Assembly: GCA_050874365.1 (NCBI GenBank)
Contig: JBNMKN010000079.1
Coordinates: forward strand, 1 to 8,905
Reading direction: 5' to 3'
Source of the DNA: Eshraghiella sp050874365
GTDB taxonomy: Bacteria > Bacillota > Clostridia > Lachnospirales > Lachnospiraceae
DNA: 8,905 nt
In this document: piece after piece, positions 6,422 to 8,905 of the stretch
How positions within the stretch are numbered: position 1 is the stretch's first letter
How the letters are laid out: each line of letters starts with the position of its first letter
Made by a program: the position numbers and the translations under genes
The notes under the pieces: generated by a model
Seen by the model: the letters and a program-made list of their open reading frames with translations, nothing else
Database searches by the model: none
What the model was told of the DNA's origin: nothing

Positions 6422-7415
6422 AAAGTTTCCCACGGGAAATATATTTTGTAATTTCTTTTTCGGCGAAATCAAGCATTTCGCCGGATTTTTTTTGCTCATA
6501 TTGGCATACACCCTCTAAGCAGGTGTAGGGATAAGCGGATATTTCGGTAAGTCTTTTTTTCTTCATTGATTTGATATATGAAGAAGATATCCTGAACAGA
6601 CCGAGGCTTGCATCCGTGATTTTTTCACCGTCAATCTGTGAAAATACATACTCATAAAATTTTTTGTAAATTTCCTTGTAATCTTTTACATATATCATGG
6701 GGTCAAAACATAATCTCACCTTGTAATTACCGTCAATCGCCTTTTTTACTGCATTAATACGGCTTTCAAGAGATGGGGTAAAATGCTCAAACCTTTCGGT
6801 AATATACGAAGGGGACAAGGTCCATGCAAATATGACACGGTCGCATTTTGGAAAACACGAAGTATCAAAAGCTGATTTGGTGCGTATTTCTATCTTTAAG
6901 GACGGATGTAACAACGTAAATTTAATCCATTTGTCAACGAATCCTGTCAATGCCTCCATTGCAAGCAAATCCGTGTCATAGGAAATACATATATACATAT
7001 CATGTTTTGCAAGAATCTTTTCTATTTCTGAAAAATAATCGTCATAATTTACGAATATTACAATATTGCCGGATGGATACATGCCCTGAAGATAACAGTA
7101 TTCGCAGTCAAACACGCAGTTCATTATATTGGAGGTGTAATAGAAGTTATCGTTTCCGAAACTCTGGCACACTCTGGCACCGGGATATATCTTTTCATTG
7201 CGGTTTACGGATAAGATGAGGGATTTAGCGTGTTTCTGAAGCAGAAAATCCTGCCCCGCCCTGTTAAAAATGTCTTTGTAGTGCTTTATTTTAATAATGT
7301 GGCTGTCTTTAAGTCTGCCAAGAATTTCTTTGGTTAATGGGTAGTTAAAAGCATCCTCCTCCACATATATGTGGGAGAAGGGTTTAGCCAAGGACTTGTT
7401 TTCTGATAAGTTCAT
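6411..7415 (-). CDS. splB: spore photoproduct lyase (radical SAM)
   Basis: This enzyme repairs spore photoproduct, the thymine dimer formed by UV in dormant spores, by direct radical reversal during germination. The protein has 334 residues, close to the ~340 of Bacillus SplB. The cluster motif is C100-x3-C104-x2-C107 in NIMNCVFDCEYCYLQGMYPS, the clostridial SPL signature, followed by IVIFVN. C143 (YICISYDTD) sits where SPLs carry the hydrogen-donor cysteine (C141 in Bacillus subtilis); that equivalence is inferred by eye. Later segments such as RTKS, FAWTLSP and RLCFDPMIY also fit the family. The start is ATG at 7415 with GGAGGG 11 bases upstream (7427-7432), inside the previous gene, which it overlaps by 32 bases. 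It is the last gene of the minus operon; no minus-strand terminator was found after it. Its presence argues for a spore-forming host. Confidence 0.93.
   Translation of the reverse strand: MNLSENKSLAKPFSHIYVEEDAFNYPLTKEILGRLKDSHIIKIKHYKDIFNRAGQDFLLQKHAKSLILSVNRNEKIYPGARVCQSFGNDNFYYTSNIMNCVFDCEYCYLQGMYPSGNIVIFVNYDDYFSEIEKILAKHDMYICISYDTDLLAMEALTGFVDKWIKFTLLHPSLKIEIRTKSAFDTSCFPKCDRVIFAWTLSPSYITERFEHFTPSLESRINAVKKAIDGNYKVRLCFDPMIYVKDYKEIYKKFYEYVFSQIDGEKITDASLGLFRISSSYIKSMKKKRLTEISAYPYTCLEGVCQYEQKKSGEMLDFAEKEITKYISRGKLFID
6461..6493 (+). terminator. intrinsic terminator of the plus-strand operon, inside the lyase gene
   Basis: CGGCGAAAT (6461-6469) pairs perfectly with ATTTCGCCG (6475-6483) around the loop CAAGC, and TT/GA outside can extend the stem. 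Eight T follow (6486-6493). It lies 40 bases after the CDF stop. The same bases encode residues KKSGEMLDFAE of the minus-strand photoproduct lyase. On the minus strand the hairpin is not followed by a T-run, so it terminates plus-strand transcripts only. Confidence 0.88.
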
Positions 7416-7866
7416 AGATTATTTTACCCTCCTTTTTGGACTTCACAGGGAGAGCGTACTCCTTGATAAATGGTGTTATAAGGTCATTGGGATTACCTCC
7501 CGTTTCTTTATAATACTGCATAAGCTTTTCAAAATTTAAAGTCATTGTCTCCGATAACAAAATATTTTTGCAGAAATCATCTATATATCGAAAATCCTCT
7601 TTTTCTTCGTCGGGATAGAGGCTTCTCATTGTTTTTACAAGGTAATCAAGGTCGCTGTCATCCGCAATTCCTGCAATAATCACTTTGCCGTTTCCGTATT
7701 GCCTGATTGCCTCCTCTGCAATGTGGAACAGTCCGTCATCGGTTATTGCTTCCTCGGCAAAAGGGTGATTTATCAATATATCAGGGTACACGGTATCATT
7801 ACCGCCTGTGATTTTGTTGTAAATAGCGGTTCGGTTTCCTTTTATAGTGTGAATGAAGTAATTCAT
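7384..7866 (-). CDS. unrecognised 160-aa protein between SDR and photoproduct lyase
   Basis: I do not recognise this family. The 160 residues look cytosolic and mixed alpha/beta: no signal peptide, no membrane helix, one cysteine (C99). A strand-loop reading KVIIAGIADDSDLDY lies at 61-75, before helices 73-83, 91-105 and 109-121, and the C-terminal helix (about 145-158) ends in RKQVLG. The central part is acidic (DDSDLD, DEEKED). The start is ATG at 7866 with AGAGG 7 bases upstream (7874-7878). It begins 37 bases after the SDR stop and overlaps the photoproduct lyase start by 32 bases, so it is very probably cotranscribed with the lyase. That tight overlap suggests a linked role, perhaps in DNA repair or spore biology, but nothing in the sequence proves it. 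Confidence 0.75.
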   Translation of the reverse strand: MNYFIHTIKGNRTAIYNKITGGNDTVYPDILINHPFAEEAITDDGLFHIAEEAIRQYGNGKVIIAGIADDSDLDYLVKTMRSLYPDEEKEDFRYIDDFCKNILLSETMTLNFEKLMQYYKETGGNPNDLITPFIKEYALPVKSKKEGKIIYELIRKQVLG

Positions 7867-7903
7867 GTTAGTACCTCTTTATTCTGTGAATGAAGAACTT
7901 CTG

Positions 7904-8587
7904 TTATTTCCTTTTTATCCGGTGATACTGCGGATTGATTGTTATGTCATTAACAGAAAAACCTTCAGGTGATTTTAATACATTAAGAACGGTGTCAGCA
8001 ATAAGTGACGGCATTAATGAACAGCCAAAATCAGTATCTGCTTCAAAATCCGCATTTCTGTATAAGTCTGTGGCTGTCATTTCAGGATGGATATTGGTTA
8101 CACGCACACCATATTTTCTGGCTTCTGCAAATATGCTGTTGCCAAAAGATGTGAGACCTGCTTTGGTGGCTCCGTATGCAGCTCCATGTGGGTTGATTTC
8201 TTTTGCCGTTACACTTGAAATATTAATAATCTGTCCTTTATTTTTCTTGAATTCCCTCAAAAAAATTGAGGTTAAAAGCATGGGAACCTCCAGATTAACG
8301 GTAACCATTTCGTGAATCATTGAGGCGTTTAATTCCTCATGGAGACCGTAATAGCCACATCCCGCATTATTGATTATAACGGAGATTTCTTTTTCTTTTT
8401 TTATTTCCCGCAACAGTTTTTCAAAGGCTTTAATGTCCGTTAAATCAATCAGGTATTCTTTAAAAAGCGGGTTCTGTATATCTGATGGTGTTCTGGAAAA
8501 ACCAAGCACCTCAATGTTATTCTCTGTAAGTAATAAAGCGGTTGCCCTGCCGATACCGCTTGATGTTCCTGTAATTATAGCTGCCAT
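7904..8587 (-). CDS. short-chain dehydrogenase/reductase (SDR), classical type
   Basis: An NAD(P)-dependent oxidoreductase of 227 residues, slightly shorter than the usual 240-260. All core motifs are present: the nucleotide-binding TGTSSGIG at 6-13, the structural NNAG at 73-76, N98 in the helix-4 region (VNLE), catalytic S125 (NISS), and Y138-x3-K142 (YGATK). HPEMTATDLY (167-176) stands where most SDRs have PGxxxT. S31-R32 after the second strand suggests a preference for NADP(H), an inference. The substrate cannot be told from the sequence. The start is ATG at 8587 with GGAG 6 bases upstream (8594-8597). It is the first gene of the minus operon, followed 37 bases later by the unknown gene and then the photoproduct lyase, and is served by the promoters at 8703-8768. 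There is no obvious functional link between it and the lyase. Confidence 0.92.
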   Translation of the reverse strand: MAAIITGTSSGIGRATALLLTENNIEVLGFSRTPSDIQNPLFKEYLIDLTDIKAFEKLLREIKKEKEISVIINNAGCGYYGLHEELNASMIHEMVTVNLEVPMLLTSIFLREFKKNKGQIINISSVTAKEINPHGAAYGATKAGLTSFGNSIFAEARKYGVRVTNIHPEMTATDLYRNADFEADTDFGCSLMPSLIADTVLNVLKSPEGFSVNDITINPQYHRIKRK

Positions 8588-8679
8588 AAAATTCTCCGAT
8601 TTCTGTCAATGTGGGGATGTAACTTAAGCGATTCATTGCTGTGAAAATGCTACAATCCCTGTCTTGCTCAAACTCACGC

Positions 8680-8701
8680 AAATGCCGTATTTACAGCATT
8701 T
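8680..8701 (-). promoter_or_regulatory. 22-bp imperfect palindrome at the P2 start site
   Basis: AAATGC (8680-8685) pairs with GCATTT (8696-8701), and inside it GTA (8687-8689) pairs with TAC (8692-8694). Only the pair 8686/8695 fails to match, so 9 of 11 base pairs per half are symmetric apart from the central TT. It touches the P2 -10 box and covers its predicted start, a typical repressor position. The bound protein is unknown. A leader hairpin is the other reading. Confidence 0.45.
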
Positions 8702-8702
8702 C

Positions 8703-8730
8703 ATTATGCTTTTGGTGCATTGTGTGTCAA
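8703..8730 (-). promoter_or_regulatory. proximal promoter (P2) of the SDR-lyase operon
   Basis: On the minus strand a perfect TTGACA (8730-8725) is followed after 16 bp by CATAAT (8708-8703). TAATGA (8706-8701) with an 18-bp spacer is an alternative -10. The predicted start, near 8696, falls inside the palindrome at 8680-8701. The P2 -35 box lies close to the predicted P1 start, so the two promoters would interfere or be used alternatively. Confidence 0.6.
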
Positions 8731-8739
8731 TAGGTTTAC

Positions 8740-8768
8740 ATTATACATCTACCGGGAAGATGTTGCAA
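8740..8768 (-). promoter_or_regulatory. distal promoter (P1) of the SDR-lyase operon
   Basis: Read on the minus strand, TTGCAA (8768-8763) and a perfect TATAAT (8745-8740) are separated by 17 bp. The spacer is itself a dyad, CATCT-n7-AGATG, filling the gap exactly (8746-8762). The predicted start is near 8733, leaving a leader of about 145 bases before the SDR ATG. Confidence 0.65.
8746..8762 (-). promoter_or_regulatory. dyad filling the P1 spacer, possible operator
   Basis: CATCT at 8746-8750 and AGATG at 8758-8762 (plus-strand reading) form a 17-bp dyad with a 7-base centre lying exactly between the -35 and -10 boxes. Repressor sites at this place are common. Five-base arms can arise by chance, so the role is inferred from position. 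In a plus-strand RNA the same bases would make a small hairpin. Confidence 0.35.
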
Positions 8769-8807
8769 ATGCTGATGTAAAATGAAGGCTAGAAATTTCA
8801 GCCGTTA

Positions 8808-8854
8808 GGGCAGCGATTGGAAGTTCCTTGTTAAGGGATTTTCTGCTCTTTTTT
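8808..8854 (+). terminator. plus-strand terminator-like hairpin with no gene in front
   Basis: GGGCAG (8808-8813) can pair with CTGCTC (8843-8848, one G-U). Inside, AAGTTCCTT (8821-8829) pairs with AAGGGATTT (8833-8841) around the loop GTT with two G-U pairs. Six T follow (8849-8854). This is a good intrinsic terminator for plus-strand RNA, yet no plus-strand gene lies upstream until 6421, behind another terminator. It could end a small RNA or be an attenuator for a gene beyond the window. Confidence 0.5.
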
Positions 8855-8865
8855 GTGTTGTTCGG

Positions 8866-8902
8866 TTATTTAGGTAGAAAATAAAAATTCCTTGCTAAAT
8901 AA
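8866..8902. repeat. 8-bp perfect inverted repeat at the right edge
   Basis: TTATTTAG (8866-8873) and CTAAATAA (8895-8902) are exact reverse complements around 21 bases. In addition TTCCTTGCTAA (8888-8898) matches TTCCTTGTTAA (8824-8834) at 10 of 11 positions, so a piece of the terminator hairpin is partly repeated. AT-rich arms of this length can be chance. No transposon ends or target duplication are visible in the window. Confidence 0.35.
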
Positions 8903-8905
8903 AAC

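Larger units (their letters stand above)
8588..8905. other. gene-free right end: control region of the minus operon plus plus-strand structure
   Basis: No open frame of useful length with a ribosome site is present on either strand. From left to right the stretch holds the SDR leader (8588-8679) without a recognisable motif, the palindrome and P2, P1 with its dyad, a small GGCT/AGCC hairpin (8787-8790 with 8800-8803), the plus-strand terminator-like hairpin, and the inverted repeat. AAATGC occurs four times counting both strands (8645, 8680, 8696 reversed, 8767). No tRNA, rRNA or known riboswitch signature was recognised. Confidence 0.6.

Noticed and set aside
6950..7219. 89-codon plus-strand frame opposite the photoproduct lyase
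   Set aside because: It covers the antisense of the conserved lyase region and has no ribosome site or recognisable product.
8640..8860. Riboswitch or 6S-like RNA in the right gene-free stretch
   Set aside because: I compared it by eye with T-box, preQ1, fluoride, c-di-GMP and 6S patterns and found no matching core motif; only the generic hairpins are reported.
1..8905. CRISPR array, tRNA, rRNA, insertion sequence or phage genes
   Set aside because: No regularly spaced repeats, tRNA-like folds, transposase or integrase motifs, or phage proteins were seen in any frame.

Overview
The window looks like chromosomal DNA of an anaerobic, AT-rich Gram-positive, most likely a Lachnospiraceae-type Clostridium relative. 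The evidence is the strong GGAGG-type ribosome sites, near-consensus sigma-A promoters, T-rich intrinsic terminators and frequent ATGA/TAATG gene overlaps. The gene set agrees: a FeoB-associated Cys-rich mini-protein, a DUF4080-type radical SAM protein, a clostridial-type spore photoproduct lyase and a double-tailed CDF exporter. The lyase suggests an endospore former or a recent descendant of one. The taxonomy is inferred from gene types, not from a marker gene.

Left part (1-2452, plus strand): the last codons of an upstream gene overlap a YkgJ-type cysteine-cluster protein, which overlaps a cardiolipin synthase that starts with TTG. A 49-codon gene for a FeoB-associated Cys-rich membrane protein follows (2303-2452). 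It has its own consensus promoter, whose -10 box lies inside a perfect 16-bp palindrome, a likely repressor site. An intrinsic terminator (2511-2544) closes this part.

Middle part (2543-6493, plus strand): a promoter starts a tight four-gene operon. It encodes a GreA/GreB-family transcript cleavage factor, a B12-binding-like radical SAM protein (DUF4080 type), a 138-residue protein that I read as SecB-like, and a CDF cation exporter. The exporter has a metal site that fits manganese and a duplicated cytoplasmic domain. Its intrinsic terminator lies inside the coding sequence of the convergent spore photoproduct lyase gene.

Right part (6411-8905, minus strand): an operon reads leftward as short-chain dehydrogenase, then a 160-residue protein I do not recognise, then spore photoproduct lyase, which overlaps the unknown gene by 32 bases. 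Two tandem promoters lie upstream at 8703-8768, each associated with a dyad. The last ~320 bases have no gene. They carry these promoters, a plus-strand terminator-like hairpin with no gene in front of it, and an 8-bp inverted repeat near the edge.

Most of the window is ordinary accessory-housekeeping DNA, and I do not see a complete new defence or mobile system. The best leads are the SecB-like gene in an operon with a radical SAM protein, the operator-controlled FeoB-associated mini-gene, the unknown partner of the photoproduct lyase, and the structured gene-free right end. A loose theme is metals: two radical SAM iron-sulfur proteins, a cysteine-cluster protein, an iron-uptake-associated peptide and a likely Mn exporter.
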